Source: Streptomyces sp. NBC_01288 (GTDB lineage: Bacteria > Actinomycetota > Actinomycetes > Streptomycetales > Streptomycetaceae). From it: DNA of 64,000 bases. The number at the start of each line of letters is the position of its first letter. Position 1 is the first letter of the stretch. The notes beneath the pieces were generated by a model that ran no database searches, was not told the DNA's origin, and worked only from the letters and a program-made list of their open reading frames with translations. The DNA lies in the NCBI RefSeq assembly GCF_035982055.1, contig NZ_CP108427.1, positions 1,116,001-1,180,000 of the forward strand. The letters run 5' to 3'. Made by a program: the position numbers and the translations under genes. Below, piece by piece: positions 33,308 through 43,284 of this stretch.

Positions 33308-35265
33308 TACCGGAGGACCGTCTCCTCTCCCCGCACACCGGCTGGACGCGAACGCACTGGGAGGCGCTGGCCGACGCCCAACTGACCGCCGTCCGCCCGT
33401 ACGCCACCGACCGGCACGCCCTGCTCCATCTGCCGGGCCCCGCCAGCCGCAACGGCCGGCACAGCGACGGCCTCGAAGGCTTCGCCCGCACCTTCCTCCT
33501 CGCCGGCTTCCGCCTGGCCCACTCCGGCGACAACGACCCGCACGACCACACCAGTTGGTACGCCGAGGGCCTGACCGCCGGGACGGACCCGCACTCGCCG
33601 GACCACTGGCCGAGCATGCGCGAGTGCGGGCAGGCCAAGGTGGAGTGCGCGTCGGTGGCGATCGCGCTGCACGAGACCCGGCGCTGGATCTGGGACCGGC
33701 TGGACGACGGCGTACGGCAGCGGATCGTCGCCTGGATGACGGACCTGCTCGGCAGCGAGGTCCCCGACAACAACTGGGTCTGGTTCAGGGCGATCACGTC
33801 GGCGTTCCTGCGCTCGGTCGGTGCCCCGTGGAGCGCGCCCGACATCGACCACGCGATCGCGCGCACGGAGGCCTGGTACGCGGGCGAGGGCTGGTACGCC
33901 GACGGGGGCGGCACCGGCGGCCCGCTGCGCCACTTCGACTACTACTCGGGCTGGGCCATGCACTACTACCCGCTCTGGTACTGCCGCATCTCCGGCGCCG
34001 ACGCGGACCCCGCCCTGCTCCCCCGCTACCGGGCCCGGCTGCGCCGCTACTTGGACGACGCCCAGCACCTGGTGGGGGCGGACGGCGCCCCGCTGTACCA
34101 GGGCCGCTCCCTGACGTACCGCTACGCGATGCTGTGCCCGCTGTGGGCGGGCGCCGTCTTCGACGCCACTCCCCTGCCGGCGGGCCGTACCCGCCGCCTC
34201 GCGAGCGGAGTCCTACGGCACTTCACCGAGGCCGGCTGCTTCGACGGGCGCGGGCTCCAACCGCTGGGCTGGCACGGGGAGTTTACGGCCATCCGGCAGC
34301 CGTACTCGGGGCCCGGCTCGCCGTACTGGTCGAGCAAGGGCTTCGCCGGGCTGGTGCTGTCGGCGGACCACCCGGTGTGGGCGGAGAAGGAGGAGGCGCT
34401 GCCGATCGTGACCCGGGACGTGCGGCGGACGTTGACCGCCCCGGGGTGGCTCGTCTCCGGTACGGCGGCGGACGGTGTCGTCCGCGTCGTCAACCACGGC
34501 AGCGACCACGCCTTCGGTGACGGCACCGCCCCCGAGGCGGACGATCCGGTCTACAGCCGCCTCGCCTACGCCTCTCACGTCGCCCCCGACAGCACGGAGT
34601 CGAGCCTGAACGACCCGGTCGACTCGCACATCGCGCTGCTCGACGCCGAGGAACGGCCGTCCCACCGGCGCCCGTTGACCCGCCTGCACCTGGGTGTACG
34701 CACGGCCGTCTCCCGCCATCAAGCACACTGGCCGGTCGGCCCGGTGCCCGCCCCGTACGCCCACGATCCCGCGCCCAGGTTCCGTACGGGTCCGTGGATC
34801 ACGACGGCGTCCGTGCTGAACGGGCCGCTGGAGGTGCGGCTCGCGCGCGTCGATGGACCGGTCCAGGAACCGCTGCGGCTGCGCCTCGGCGGCTACTGCC
34901 TGGCCGACGTCGAACCGCCGGGCATGCACCTGGAGTCACAGCCGGCCGCCTGGGCACGCCGCCCGACCGGCCTGTCCAGCACGGTGATCGGGCTGCGCGG
35001 TTTCGACGAGGCGGGCATCGCCACCGCGCGCGACGCCAACGCCTTCGGGCCGCACTCGGCGACACCCTGGCTCGCCACCACGTCGGAGGTCCAACCGGGC
35101 ACGGTGTACGCCGCGTTGGTCTGTCTCTCCGGGGTGGTCGCGGGTCCGGGCGCCGCCGAAGCCGTACGGCTGGAGGTCTGTTACGACGGTGACGGCAGCG
35201 CCCTCGCCTCCGTCACGTGGCCCGACGGGACGTCGGACAACGTCCGCCTGGAACCACCGAGTTGA
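33304..35265 (+). CDS. DUF2264 family protein (probable polysaccharide-degradation enzyme)
   Basis: This 653-residue protein matches the DUF2264 family: LEGFARTFLLAGFRLA, MRECGQAKVECASVAIAL, NNWVWFRAITSAFL and GGPLRHFDYYSGWAMHYYP belong to an (alpha/alpha) barrel of about 370 residues, followed by a beta-rich C-terminal region. There is no signal peptide. It uses a TTG start overlapping the LacI stop (TTGA) with GGTGG upstream, so translation is coupled. Family members occur in rhamnogalacturonan and pectin loci, but an exact activity is not established to my knowledge. Confidence 0.85.
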   Translation: MIPEDRLLSPHTGWTRTHWEALADAQLTAVRPYATDRHALLHLPGPASRNGRHSDGLEGFARTFLLAGFRLAHSGDNDPHDHTSWYAEGLTAGTDPHSPDHWPSMRECGQAKVECASVAIALHETRRWIWDRLDDGVRQRIVAWMTDLLGSEVPDNNWVWFRAITSAFLRSVGAPWSAPDIDHAIARTEAWYAGEGWYADGGGTGGPLRHFDYYSGWAMHYYPLWYCRISGADADPALLPRYRARLRRYLDDAQHLVGADGAPLYQGRSLTYRYAMLCPLWAGAVFDATPLPAGRTRRLASGVLRHFTEAGCFDGRGLQPLGWHGEFTAIRQPYSGPGSPYWSSKGFAGLVLSADHPVWAEKEEALPIVTRDVRRTLTAPGWLVSGTAADGVVRVVNHGSDHAFGDGTAPEADDPVYSRLAYASHVAPDSTESSLNDPVDSHIALLDAEERPSHRRPLTRLHLGVRTAVSRHQAHWPVGPVPAPYAHDPAPRFRTGPWITTASVLNGPLEVRLARVDGPVQEPLRLRLGGYCLADVEPPGMHLESQPAAWARRPTGLSSTVIGLRGFDEAGIATARDANAFGPHSATPWLATTSEVQPGTVYAALVCLSGVVAGPGAAEAVRLEVCYDGDGSALASVTWPDGTSDNVRLEPPS

Positions 35266-35278
35266 TGAGCGGGACGAT

Positions 35279-35312
35279 GTGGGACGCGGGCTGTCAGGGG
35301 CCCGCGCCCCAC
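35279..35312. terminator. Bidirectional terminator between convergent genes
   Basis: The arms GTGGG-A-CGCGGGC and GCCCGCG-C-CCCAC form a 12-bp stem with one symmetric mismatch and an 8-base loop. It lies in the 54-bp gap between the DUF2264 gene and the convergent GH6 gene and probably ends transcription from both sides. Confidence 0.7.
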
Positions 35313-35319
35313 CCCGGGA

Positions 35320-36309
35320 TCACGTGCCGTCGATGAGCCTGACGGCGAGATCGGGACTGAACTGCCCTGCGGGCACGGTCGGTGCGACGCCGCACTGCCC
35401 GTCGGAGTTGCCCGGTGTCTTGACCCACAGCAGCAGGTCCTCGGCACCGCCCACCCGTGGGGTGACGCCGAGTTTCCGTCCGGCGGGGTTGCACCATTCG
35501 CCGTTGGAGCCGTTGCCGTTGCGGCTGGTGTCGACGACGAAGTGGGAGCCGCCGCCGAGCGCCGAGTTGATCGAGTTGCCGTAGGTCTCCGAGGACGGGG
35601 TGGTGTAGAAGTTCGAGACGTTCAGGGAGAAGCCGCGGATGTTGGCGACGCCGGCTGACCTCAGGCGGCTCGCCATGGTCGCCGGGGCGACCCAGTTGGT
35701 GTGTCCGGCGTCGAGGTAGGCCCAGGTGTTGGGCGCCTTCTGCTGGAACATCTGGGTGGCGTAGGAGAGCATCGCGAGGCGGTCGCTGATCTGGGCGCTG
35801 GTCAGGCAGCTGAAGTCCGACAACGCGTCCGGCTCGATGACGACGACGGCGGGGTGGGTGCCGACGGCCGCCGCGAAGGTGGAGATCCAGGTGCGGTAGG
35901 CGGCCACGCTGCCCGCGCCGCCGGAGGACTCGCCGCCGCACGCGTCCCGGCCCGGGATGTTGTACGCGACCAGGACCGGCAGTTTGTCGTGGCTGTCGGC
36001 GGCGCCGACGTAGCCGGACACGGCCGGTCCGATGCCCGCGCTCTCGTTGGCGAACCAGCGGGCGATCGGCTGGGACGCGATGGCCGACTGGATGCGTGCG
36101 GCGCGGGAGTCGGAAGGGTTGTTGCGGACCCAGACGGCCGGGCCGGAGTCGGGGTTGGAGTAGAAGCCGCTCGTCAGGGAGACCGGGCTGGCGGCGGACG
36201 CCGAACCGGTCGCCACGAGCGACAGCGGCGCAACGAGCAGACAGATCAGGGCAGTTCTGAATGAAACGGTCTTCAGCGAGTCGGTTGTGAGCAGGGCTTT
36301 CCAACGCAT
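35320..36309 (-). CDS. Secreted GH6 cellulase
   Basis: This 329-residue protein has a Sec signal peptide (cleavage after ATGSASA) and a GH6 domain. VVVIEPDAL near residue 156 contains the catalytic acid Asp; HFVVDTSRNGNG and WCNPAGRKLG are substrate-binding landmarks, and LLLWVKTPGNSDGQC completes the fold. GH6 enzymes cut cellulose with inversion, as endoglucanases or cellobiohydrolases. No carbohydrate-binding module is attached and the size fits an endoglucanase. It lies downstream of a GH9 gene and separated from it by a strong terminator, so it probably has its own promoter. Confidence 0.9.
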   Translation of the reverse strand: MRWKALLTTDSLKTVSFRTALICLLVAPLSLVATGSASAASPVSLTSGFYSNPDSGPAVWVRNNPSDSRAARIQSAIASQPIARWFANESAGIGPAVSGYVGAADSHDKLPVLVAYNIPGRDACGGESSGGAGSVAAYRTWISTFAAAVGTHPAVVVIEPDALSDFSCLTSAQISDRLAMLSYATQMFQQKAPNTWAYLDAGHTNWVAPATMASRLRSAGVANIRGFSLNVSNFYTTPSSETYGNSINSALGGGSHFVVDTSRNGNGSNGEWCNPAGRKLGVTPRVGGAEDLLLWVKTPGNSDGQCGVAPTVPAGQFSPDLAVRLIDGT

Positions 36310-36361
36310 GGCGCGTCCCTATCTCTCGGGGCGGGGCTGCCGCGGGCCCCTCGGCTCGGCT

Positions 36362-36389
36362 CCGGCCGCGCTCGTCCAAGCGCGGCCGG
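36362..36389 (-). terminator. Terminator hairpin after the GH9 gene
   Basis: A perfect 11-bp stem, CCGGCCGCGCT with AGCGCGGCCGG, and a 6-base loop lies 35 bases past the GH9 stop codon and 53 bases before the GH6 start. It should isolate the two cellulase genes transcriptionally. Confidence 0.75.
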
Positions 36390-36423
36390 GGCCACGGCGG
36401 TTGGTGCGTTCAGGCCGCGGCGT

Positions 36424-38700
36424 TCAGCGCGCGGAGTCGGCGGCGAAGGTCGCCACCCAGGCGAGCGCGGAGTTCCAGTTGATGGCGATCTCGTTGGTCG
36501 AGTACGAGTAGATGTCGTCGATGTAGCAGGTGGCGGGGGCGCAACCGACCAGGTTCTGTTGCGCGACCGGGTCCTGGAGGGCCGAGTCGGGGCCGCCGGC
36601 CAGTGAACCGGGCGGCGGGCTCGGCAGGTTGGCGTCGATCTGGTGGGCCCAGATGCGGTTGTGCTGGTTGTGGCTGGCCTGGGTGCCGTAGCCGGTGACG
36701 AAGGACTGGTTCAGGGCGTTGCGGCCGAGGAGGTAGTCCAGCGACTCCAGGACGGCGCTGCGGTAGCCGTCCCGGTGGGTGAGGTCGTAGGCGGTCGCGA
36801 TGACCATGGCGTTGTTCGCGGTGACGCTGTTGGAGCCCCAGACGTAGGCGCCGTCGGTGGGCAGGTTGGGGTTCGGGTAGCCCTGTGACCGTTCATCCCG
36901 TACGAACCCGTCGGCGACGGCGAGGACCCGCTTGCGGGCGGCGGCGACCATGCGGGCGGGGAAGCGGCTCGGCAGCCGGACGACGGTGAGGTCGGCCAGC
37001 GCGCCGGTGTCCCGCCAGGAGAACCCGGCCGGGGTGATCTCCGTGTCGATGCGGGACAGGTAGGCGCGGTCGTGCGTGGTGGCGTACAACTCCGTTGCGG
37101 CCCAGGAGAATTCGTCGCTCACGTCGGTGTCGGCGTACGCTCCGCCGCCGACGCTGTCGCTGCTCGGGGCGTACACGTCGGGGTGGGCGAGCGCGGCCTT
37201 CCAGGCGGTCTCGGCGGCGGTCAGGCACGTGTGCGCGAAGGCGGCGTCGTAGCGGGCCCAGACCCGGGCGCACTGGGCGCCCGCGGCAGCCAGGTTGAGG
37301 GTCGCGGCCGTGGACGGGGCGTGCAGGTAACGGGGTTGGGAGTCCTGGTCGGGCCGGGTGGGCAGGGCGGTCCAGGCCAGGTCGTGGACCTTGTGGTGGA
37401 CCATTCCGGCCAGCGGTTCGCCCGCCGGGACCTGCATGCTCAGCAGGAACTCCGTCTCCCAGCGGGACTCGTCGAGGACGTCCGGGACGCCGTTGTGGTT
37501 CTCGGGGATGCTCAGCAGTCCGTCGCGCAGCCCGGCGGTGTCGCCCTCGGCGCGCGAGCGCTCGTAGGAATCCATCAACTGCCAGTCCGCAAGGGCCCCG
37601 TTGACGACGTACTTGCCCTGGTCGCCCGCGTCGTACCAACCGCCCTGGACGTCCAGGGAGTAGTCGCAAGTGCCGGGCAGGCAGGGCACGTTGGTGTCGC
37701 CCTTGTTGGGCGCCACGCCGACATGTCCCGCGGGCCGGGCGTAGGCGTCACCGGCGTACTGCGCCTCGATGGGCGTGCCGCTGCGGACGTCGTAGAAGTA
37801 GCCGAGTGCGTCCTTGCGCAGGGACGTGTACGGGTTGTCCGCGATGGCGAACGGGTAGCTGGTCGCGTCGCCGACCACGAGTGTGTATCCCGTTCCGGCC
37901 TTGCGCACCGAGCTGAAGTCGGCGATGTGCACATGGTCGCCGGAGGCGGCGTCCGTGCCCTGGACGTCGGTGCGGCCCGACTTCACGAGCTCACCCGAGG
38001 CGTCGAGCAGACGCCAACGCACGGGCTTCGTCGAGGAGTTGACGATCGACGCCTTCTTGGGACCGTGGACCGCGTAGCCGTACTGGTTCGTCCGCACCGG
38101 GGAGCCGAAGTCGCGTCCGCCGCCGGGTGGTATCGCGCCGCCGGTGAGGGAGACGTCGTCGAGGCAGAGGGTGAACGGCTGGGCGGCGCCGCCCTGTTGG
38201 AAGGAGAGTTGGGCGTGCAGGTTGGCGGCGGTGGAGTTGCCGGTGAACTGGAAGGTCTTGGGTGTGGTGGTGACGGCGGCGGTCTTGTTGAGGGTGGTCG
38301 TGAACGGGGCGGCGGGCAGCTGTAGTACGGCGTGGATCGACACGTCCCGGGTGGCGGAGGCCGTGAAGCGCAGCGTGTAGGGCTGGCCGGCCTCCAGCGG
38401 GATGTCGTTCTGGCCGATCATCGAGTCCCAGACGTTGACGGTCCCGCCGGGGACGTCGGCGCACAGGCGGCCCAGGCTGACGGTGGAGGGCGTGTTGCCG
38501 CTGCTCCACCAGGAGGTCTTGCCGTTGTCGAACGTGCCGTTGAGCACCCGTTCGTAGGGGGCGTCGGCGGCGTGCGCGGACGTCACGGGAAGCACGGGGG
38601 TCGCGGCCAGTGTGGCGACGGTCAGGGCGGGCGCGAGAAAGACCACGGCCCATCTGGTCCTGCGGAATCTGGTCTTACGGAAGCTGGTCCTGCGGAACAT
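36424..38700 (-). CDS. Secreted GH9 cellulase with N-terminal CBM4/9 and Ig-like domains
   Basis: This 758-residue protein has a signal peptide (residues 1-44), a CenC-like carbohydrate-binding module (about 45-190), a CelD-type Ig-like domain (about 205-290; [20 protein letters not shown]) and a GH9 catalytic domain (about 300-757). The catalytic Asp pair is in [14 protein letters not shown] near residue 357, and the general acid Glu is in [13 protein letters not shown] near the C-terminus. It attacks amorphous cellulose. It is divergent from a GH1 gene across a region with an AGCGCT box and thus likely shares control by the LacI protein encoded at 40449. Confidence 0.92.
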   Translation of the reverse strand: MFRRTSFRKTRFRRTRWAVVFLAPALTVATLAATPVLPVTSAHAADAPYERVLNGTFDNGKTSWWSSGNTPSTVSLGRLCADVPGGTVNVWDSMIGQNDIPLEAGQPYTLRFTASATRDVSIHAVLQLPAAPFTTTLNKTAAVTTTPKTFQFTGNSTAANLHAQLSFQQGGAAQPFTLCLDDVSLTGGAIPPGGGRDFGSPVRTNQYGYAVHGPKKASIVNSSTKPVRWRLLDASGELVKSGRTDVQGTDAASGDHVHIADFSSVRKAGTGYTLVVGDATSYPFAIADNPYTSLRKDALGYFYDVRSGTPIEAQYAGDAYARPAGHVGVAPNKGDTNVPCLPGTCDYSLDVQGGWYDAGDQGKYVVNGALADWQLMDSYERSRAEGDTAGLRDGLLSIPENHNGVPDVLDESRWETEFLLSMQVPAGEPLAGMVHHKVHDLAWTALPTRPDQDSQPRYLHAPSTAATLNLAAAGAQCARVWARYDAAFAHTCLTAAETAWKAALAHPDVYAPSSDSVGGGAYADTDVSDEFSWAATELYATTHDRAYLSRIDTEITPAGFSWRDTGALADLTVVRLPSRFPARMVAAARKRVLAVADGFVRDERSQGYPNPNLPTDGAYVWGSNSVTANNAMVIATAYDLTHRDGYRSAVLESLDYLLGRNALNQSFVTGYGTQASHNQHNRIWAHQIDANLPSPPPGSLAGGPDSALQDPVAQQNLVGCAPATCYIDDIYSYSTNEIAINWNSALAWVATFAADSAR

Positions 38701-39023
38701 ACCGAGCCCTTCTCGGTGACAGGGTCGGCTCGGTGCGGCGTCAGTGCCAGATGGTGGGTGGAGGCGGCAAAGCTGTCAAGACTTCACACACAGGAGCCTT
38801 CTCCACAGTCTTTCCGCGTCCTGACCCTTCACAGACTGAACGTCGCACTCCTACTCTGCGACTGTTAGCGCTTCCAGTTTCTTTCGGAGGCATCGCACAG
38901 GAACCGGCCGAGCTGTGGCGTCAACCCAGTTCCATACCAGTTCAGTACCGACACGCACGTCGAGGACGAGGGCACTCCGATTGTCACCGCTCTCAGTTTC
39001 GCCGAAGACGGAGGTTCAACTCA
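38701..39023. promoter_or_regulatory. Divergent promoter region of GH9 and GH1 genes
   Basis: This 323-bp stretch has no gene I can support. It is clearly less GC-rich than its surroundings in the middle (38770-38890) and contains the AGCGCT box described separately. The GH1 ribosome-binding site GGAGG lies at its right end. Promoters for both divergent cellulase genes should be here, though no clean -35/-10 pair stands out. Confidence 0.6.
38863..38876. promoter_or_regulatory. CebR-like operator box
   Basis: TGTTAGCGCTTCCA matches the known CebR box TGGGAGCGCTCCCA of streptomycete cellulose/cellobiose genes at 11 of 14 positions, including the AGCGCT core. It lies between the divergent GH9 and GH1 genes. 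The LacI-family regulator at 40449 has a weaker copy before its own gene, so it is the likely binder; a genome-encoded CebR is the alternative. Confidence 0.6.
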
Positions 39024-40367
39024 GTGAGCACGTTCGATCCCGGCTTCCTGTGGGGCGCCGCCACGTCGAGCTATCAGATCGAGGGCGCGGTCACGGAGGA
39101 CGGCCGGGGGCCCTCCATCTGGGACACCTTCGCGACAACTCCGGGCGCAGTCCGGGGCGGTGACACCGGAGCCGTCGCGGCCGACCACTACCACCGCTTC
39201 CCCGGGGACATCGCACTGATGGGCCAACTCGGCCTGCGCGCCTACCGGTTCTCCCTCGCCTGGCCCCGGATCCAGCCCACCGGTTCCGGCCCGGCGAACC
39301 AGCGCGGCCTCGACTTCTACCGCCGCCTCACGGACACCCTCCTCGACCACGGCATCCAGCCCTGGCCCACCCTCTACCACTGGGACCTGCCCCAGCCGCT
39401 GGAGGACGCCGGCGGCTGGCCGGTGCGGGACACGGCCGAGCGGTTCGCCGAGTACGCCGCCCTCGCGCACGAGGCGCTGGGCGACCGCATCGCCCACTGG
39501 ACCACCCTCAACGAGCCCTGGTGCTCGGCCTTCCTCGGCTACGCCACGGGCCGCCACGCCCCCGGCCGCCACGAACCCGCCGCCGCCGTACGCGCCGCCC
39601 ACCATCTGCTACTCGCCCACGGGTTGGCGACGGAGGCGATACGGAACGGCGACTCGCACATCGGCATCACGCTCAACCTCACCCATGTCACCCCGCTCGG
39701 CACCGAGCCCGCCGACCTGGACGCGGCCCGCCGTGTCGACGGCATGCAGAACCGCCTCTTCCTCGACCCGCTGCTGCGCGGGGCGTACCCCGACGACGTG
39801 CTCGGCGACCTCCGTGAGGTGACCGACACCGGCCACATCCGTGACGGCGACCTGAAGCGGATCGGGGCTCCGCTGGACCACCTGGGCATCAACTACTACG
39901 CGCCGATGCTGGTCGCGGGCAGCGCGACACCGGTCCCATCCGCCTACGTGGGCTCGCCGTTGGCCCGTGTAGCCGACGGCGGCCGGCCGAAGACGGCGAT
40001 GGGCTGGGAGATCGACGAGCGGGGACTCCTGGACCTCCTCCTGCGGCTCAAGGCCGACTATCCGGCCGTACCCCTGTACATCACGGAGAACGGGGCCGCC
40101 TTCGACGACATCGTGGAGGCCGACGGTGTGCACGACGCGGACCGGATCGCCTACCTGGACGGCCATCTCCGTTCCTGCGCACGGGCGATCGACCGCGGCG
40201 TGCCGCTCAAGGGCTACTTCGTCTGGTCGTTCCTCGACAACTTCGAGTGGTCCTTCGGCTACGGGCCCCGCTTCGGCATCGTGCACGTCGACTACGCGAC
40301 CCAGCGCCGTACGCCGAAGGACAGCGCCCGCTGGTACGCGGAGGTCATCCGGCGCGGCGGCCTGTGA
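39024..40367 (+). CDS. GH1 beta-glucosidase (BglC-like)
   Basis: This 447-residue cytoplasmic enzyme has the GH1 fold. The start region [15 protein letters not shown] is the GH1 N-terminal signature, the acid/base Glu is in [11 protein letters not shown] near residue 162, the nucleophile Glu is in YITENGAAF near residue 352, and [13 protein letters not shown] closes the active site. It hydrolyses cellobiose and similar beta-glucosides after uptake. The GTG at 39024 has GGAGG upstream; longer frames upstream are not supported. It is followed by a LacI regulator as in the cebEFG-bglC locus, though no ceb transporter is present here. Confidence 0.92.
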   Translation: MSTFDPGFLWGAATSSYQIEGAVTEDGRGPSIWDTFATTPGAVRGGDTGAVAADHYHRFPGDIALMGQLGLRAYRFSLAWPRIQPTGSGPANQRGLDFYRRLTDTLLDHGIQPWPTLYHWDLPQPLEDAGGWPVRDTAERFAEYAALAHEALGDRIAHWTTLNEPWCSAFLGYATGRHAPGRHEPAAAVRAAHHLLLAHGLATEAIRNGDSHIGITLNLTHVTPLGTEPADLDAARRVDGMQNRLFLDPLLRGAYPDDVLGDLREVTDTGHIRDGDLKRIGAPLDHLGINYYAPMLVAGSATPVPSAYVGSPLARVADGGRPKTAMGWEIDERGLLDLLLRLKADYPAVPLYITENGAAFDDIVEADGVHDADRIAYLDGHLRSCARAIDRGVPLKGYFVWSFLDNFEWSFGYGPRFGIVHVDYATQRRTPKDSARWYAEVIRRGGL

Positions 40368-40370
40368 GGC

Positions 40371-40384
40371 CGTCAGCGCTTACA
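40371..40384. promoter_or_regulatory. AGCGCT box before the LacI/CebR-like gene
   Basis: CGTCAGCGCTTACA carries the AGCGCT core and matches the CebR box at 9 of 14 positions. It starts 4 bases after the GH1 stop and 65 bases before the regulator start, a good place for autoregulation. Confidence 0.45.
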
Positions 40385-40448
40385 GTGCTGCTACCGACCG
40401 CCCCCGGTACCGCCCGCCGCCCCTCCGTACGAACTGGAGTCGCCCCCG

Positions 40449-41450
40449 ATGACCACACGGCCGCCGACGCTCGACGAGGTGGCGCTGCGCGCCGGAGTGT
40501 CCGTCGGAACCGTCTCGCGTGTGATCAACAACCGTCGGCACGTCAGCCAGAAGGCGCGGCAGGCGGTGGAGAGTGCCGTGGCGGAACTGGGCTACGTGCC
40601 CAATGTGGCCGCCCGTTCGCTCGCCTCGCAGCGGCGCGGCGCGGTGGTGCTGGCGATCTCCAGCGACGATCCGGCACTGTTCGCCAACCTCTTCTTCGCT
40701 GAGGTCATCACCGGTGTGAACGCGGTCGTGGAGGAGACCGACCTCGAACTCCTGCTGATCCTGGCCGCGGGCGAGCGGGGCCGGGACCGGCTGACCCGCG
40801 TCCTTCAGTCCCGGGGTGCGGACGGCGTCATGCTGCTGGCCCTGCGCGAGAACGATCCGCTGGCGAAGGTCGCCGAGGCGGGGAACGTCCCGGTCGTCCA
40901 CGGGGGCCGCTCGCTCGAACGGCCTCCGCGCTGGTACGTCGACGCCGACAACCGGGGTGGCGCCCGCGAGGCCGTGGAGTACCTGATCGCGACGGGCCGC
41001 CGGGCCATCGGCACCGTCACCGGCCCGCTCGACATGCACGCCGGTGTCTCCCGCTACCTGGGCTTCCGCGAGGCGGTCGCGCTGGCCGGCCTGGCGGACC
41101 ACCGGGTGGCGCACGCGGACTTCAGCGAGCTGGGCGGGGCCACGGCGACCGCCCGTCTCCTCGACGAACACCCGGACCTGGACGCGGTGTTCGTCGCCTC
41201 GGACGCCATGGCGGCGGGCGCCCTGCACGTCCTGCGCGAGCGCGGCCGGTCCGTCCCCGGGGACGTCGCGGTCGTCGGCTTCAACGACATCCTCACGGCC
41301 CGGCACACCCACCCCGCCCTGACGACGATCCGCCAGCCCATCGTGGCCCTCGGCAGCGAGATGACCCGGATGCTCGTGCGCATCCTGGCGGGCGAGGAGC
41401 CGACGCCGCTCATCCTGCCGACGGAGCTGGTGATCAGGGAATCCGCGTGA
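40449..41450 (+). CDS. LacI-family regulator (CebR-like role proposed)
   Basis: This 333-residue protein has a LacI helix-turn-helix (TLDEVALRAGVSVGTVSRVI, residues 6-26) with hinge near residue 58 and a sugar-sensor domain ending in TTIRQPIVALG and LILPTELVIRESA. It lies after the GH1 gene and near GH9/GH6 cellulase genes, all flanked by AGCGCT-core boxes. It probably represses the local cellulose genes until cellobiose or a related sugar binds. It is not necessarily the main CebR of the genome. Confidence 0.9.
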   Translation: MTTRPPTLDEVALRAGVSVGTVSRVINNRRHVSQKARQAVESAVAELGYVPNVAARSLASQRRGAVVLAISSDDPALFANLFFAEVITGVNAVVEETDLELLLILAAGERGRDRLTRVLQSRGADGVMLLALRENDPLAKVAEAGNVPVVHGGRSLERPPRWYVDADNRGGAREAVEYLIATGRRAIGTVTGPLDMHAGVSRYLGFREAVALAGLADHRVAHADFSELGGATATARLLDEHPDLDAVFVASDAMAAGALHVLRERGRSVPGDVAVVGFNDILTARHTHPALTTIRQPIVALGSEMTRMLVRILAGEEPTPLILPTELVIRESA

Positions 41451-41527
41451 CGCGGCGACCTCGCCCGTCCGACCCCTCGCACATTCGGTAAGGCGCACAC
41501 CAAGAGTCGTACAACCAATCCCCAACA

Positions 41528-41557
41528 ACAAGTGTCCCGTAGGACAACGACACTTGT
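41528..41557. promoter_or_regulatory. Inverted repeat before the glycosyltransferase gene
   Basis: ACAAGTGTC and GACACTTGT form perfect 9-bp arms around a 12-base spacer, 15 bases upstream of the TTG start. The site could be an operator or an mRNA hairpin placed just ahead of the GGGGGGGAT ribosome-binding region. The 122-bp gap has no other feature. Confidence 0.5.
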
Positions 41558-41572
41558 CCCGGGGGGGATATT

Positions 41573-43246
41573 TTGATCAAGGTAAGCGTTGTCGTACCCG
41601 TCTACAACGCCGGTTCCTACATTGACCGTTGTGCGCCGTCACTGGTCAACCAGAGCCTGGGGGCCGACGCGTACGAGGTCGTGTACGTCGACGACGGGTC
41701 GACGGACGACTCCGCCGAACGACTCGAACGACTGGCCGAGGCGCATGAGCACGTCCGGGTGTTCCGGCAGGAGAACTCCGGCTGGCCGGGCAAGCCGCGG
41801 AACGTGGGGGTGGACCGGGCCCAGGGGAAGTACGTCCAATTCGTCGACCAGGACGACGAGTTGTCGTACGAGGCGCTGGAGCGGCTGTACGCGATGGCGG
41901 AGCGCAACGGGTCGGACATCGTGCTGGGCAAGGTGCACGGGACGATGCAGGGGCCCAGCAATGTGTTCAAGCGGACGGTCGAGCGGTGCACCGCCGCCGA
42001 CGCCCCGCTCTTCGAGAGCCTGACGCCGCACAAGATGTTCCGCCGGGACTTCCTGCGCGAACACGGGATCCGCTTCCCGGAAGGGCGCGTCAGGCTGGAG
42101 GACCAGCTGTTCATGGCGCGCACCTACGTACGGGCCAAGACGGTGTCGATACTCGGCAACTACCCCTGCTACCGGTGGAATCGGCGCGAGGACGGCGGCA
42201 ACAACAGCAGCCGCCGGATCACCGCCGACGACTACTACGGCCACCTGGACAAGGTCGTGGAGGCGATCAAGGAGGGCACCCCTCCCGGCGACCTCCAGGA
42301 CCGGCTGCTGCGCCGCTCGTACCGCGTGGAGCTGCTGCGGCCGGTGAGCGAACCGCGCGTACTGCGGCGCACCGGCAAGGACTTAGAGGAGTACTTCACC
42401 ACCGTCCGCCGGATGGCGATGACCAGCTATCCGCCAGGGGTGAGCGAAGGCCTCCCGGCGATCAGCCGCCTGCGGGCCGAACTGCTCGTGCAGGACCGGC
42501 TGGACTCCCTGGTCGAACTCGCCCGCCGCACCGAGCAGATCAGGGCGCAGGTCGACGTCGACGACATGCGCTGGCGCAACGACAAGCTGGTGATCCGGAC
42601 CCGCGTCGGCATGGTCCGGGCCGACGGCGAGCCGCTGACCGTGGTGGAGCGCGGCGGCCGGATGCTCCTCGACCCCCAACTCCTGGACGGCATAAGGGGA
42701 GCGGAGAACTGGGAGGTTCCCGATCCCTTCTCGCACGCGTACGGGGAACTCATCGTGCACGACACCGCCGACAACCACTGGTGGTACCCCGACGGCGAGT
42801 TGACGCCGACCCTGGAACCGCTCGGCGGAGACCGCCACCGGGTCGTGGTCACCGGCGAGACGGTCATCGACCCGCTGACCCTCACCGGTGACGCCCCGAT
42901 GAATCCCGGTGCCTATCAAGTCTGGGCCAGCGCACAGCTGTTGGGCGTCGGCCGACGCCCCCGGCTGGCAGCCGCCCCGGGCAGCGCGCGCATCCTCCTC
43001 GGCACGGTCGCCGTCGGCACGCCACCGCGCCTGGTCTCCCCCACCTGGGCGGGCCCCGGCGGCCAACTCCGGCTCGCCGTCGGCGAACCCGGCCGGATCG
43101 GCACCACCCGCCGCGTCCTGCTCCGCACCACCGCCGACCACCGCCTCCGGCACGGCGTCCGCGAGGTGCTGCGCCGCCTGCCGCCCGGCGTACGCAAGAA
43201 CATCCGCGCCACGGCACGGCGGGCGGAGGGGTGGATGCTGGGGTAG
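41573..43246 (+). CDS. GT2-family glycosyltransferase (TarS/TarP-like)
   Basis: This 557-residue protein begins directly with a GT-A nucleotide-sugar fold: VSVVVPVYNAGSYIDRC, YVDDGSTDDS, QENSGWPGKPRNVGV and the metal-binding FVDQDDELS. LEDQLFMARTYVRA contains the likely catalytic acidic residues. The C-terminal half (about 330-557) is a beta-rich region as in TarS/TarP enzymes that glycosylate wall teichoic acid. There is no signal peptide or membrane helix. It uses a TTG start. A role in decorating an anionic wall polymer is probable but not proven. Confidence 0.8.
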   Translation: MIKVSVVVPVYNAGSYIDRCAPSLVNQSLGADAYEVVYVDDGSTDDSAERLERLAEAHEHVRVFRQENSGWPGKPRNVGVDRAQGKYVQFVDQDDELSYEALERLYAMAERNGSDIVLGKVHGTMQGPSNVFKRTVERCTAADAPLFESLTPHKMFRRDFLREHGIRFPEGRVRLEDQLFMARTYVRAKTVSILGNYPCYRWNRREDGGNNSSRRITADDYYGHLDKVVEAIKEGTPPGDLQDRLLRRSYRVELLRPVSEPRVLRRTGKDLEEYFTTVRRMAMTSYPPGVSEGLPAISRLRAELLVQDRLDSLVELARRTEQIRAQVDVDDMRWRNDKLVIRTRVGMVRADGEPLTVVERGGRMLLDPQLLDGIRGAENWEVPDPFSHAYGELIVHDTADNHWWYPDGELTPTLEPLGGDRHRVVVTGETVIDPLTLTGDAPMNPGAYQVWASAQLLGVGRRPRLAAAPGSARILLGTVAVGTPPRLVSPTWAGPGGQLRLAVGEPGRIGTTRRVLLRTTADHRLRHGVREVLRRLPPGVRKNIRATARRAEGWMLG

Positions 43247-43284
43247 CGGGGGGCTCGGGTCCCCGGCCGGTCACCGGGGAACGG

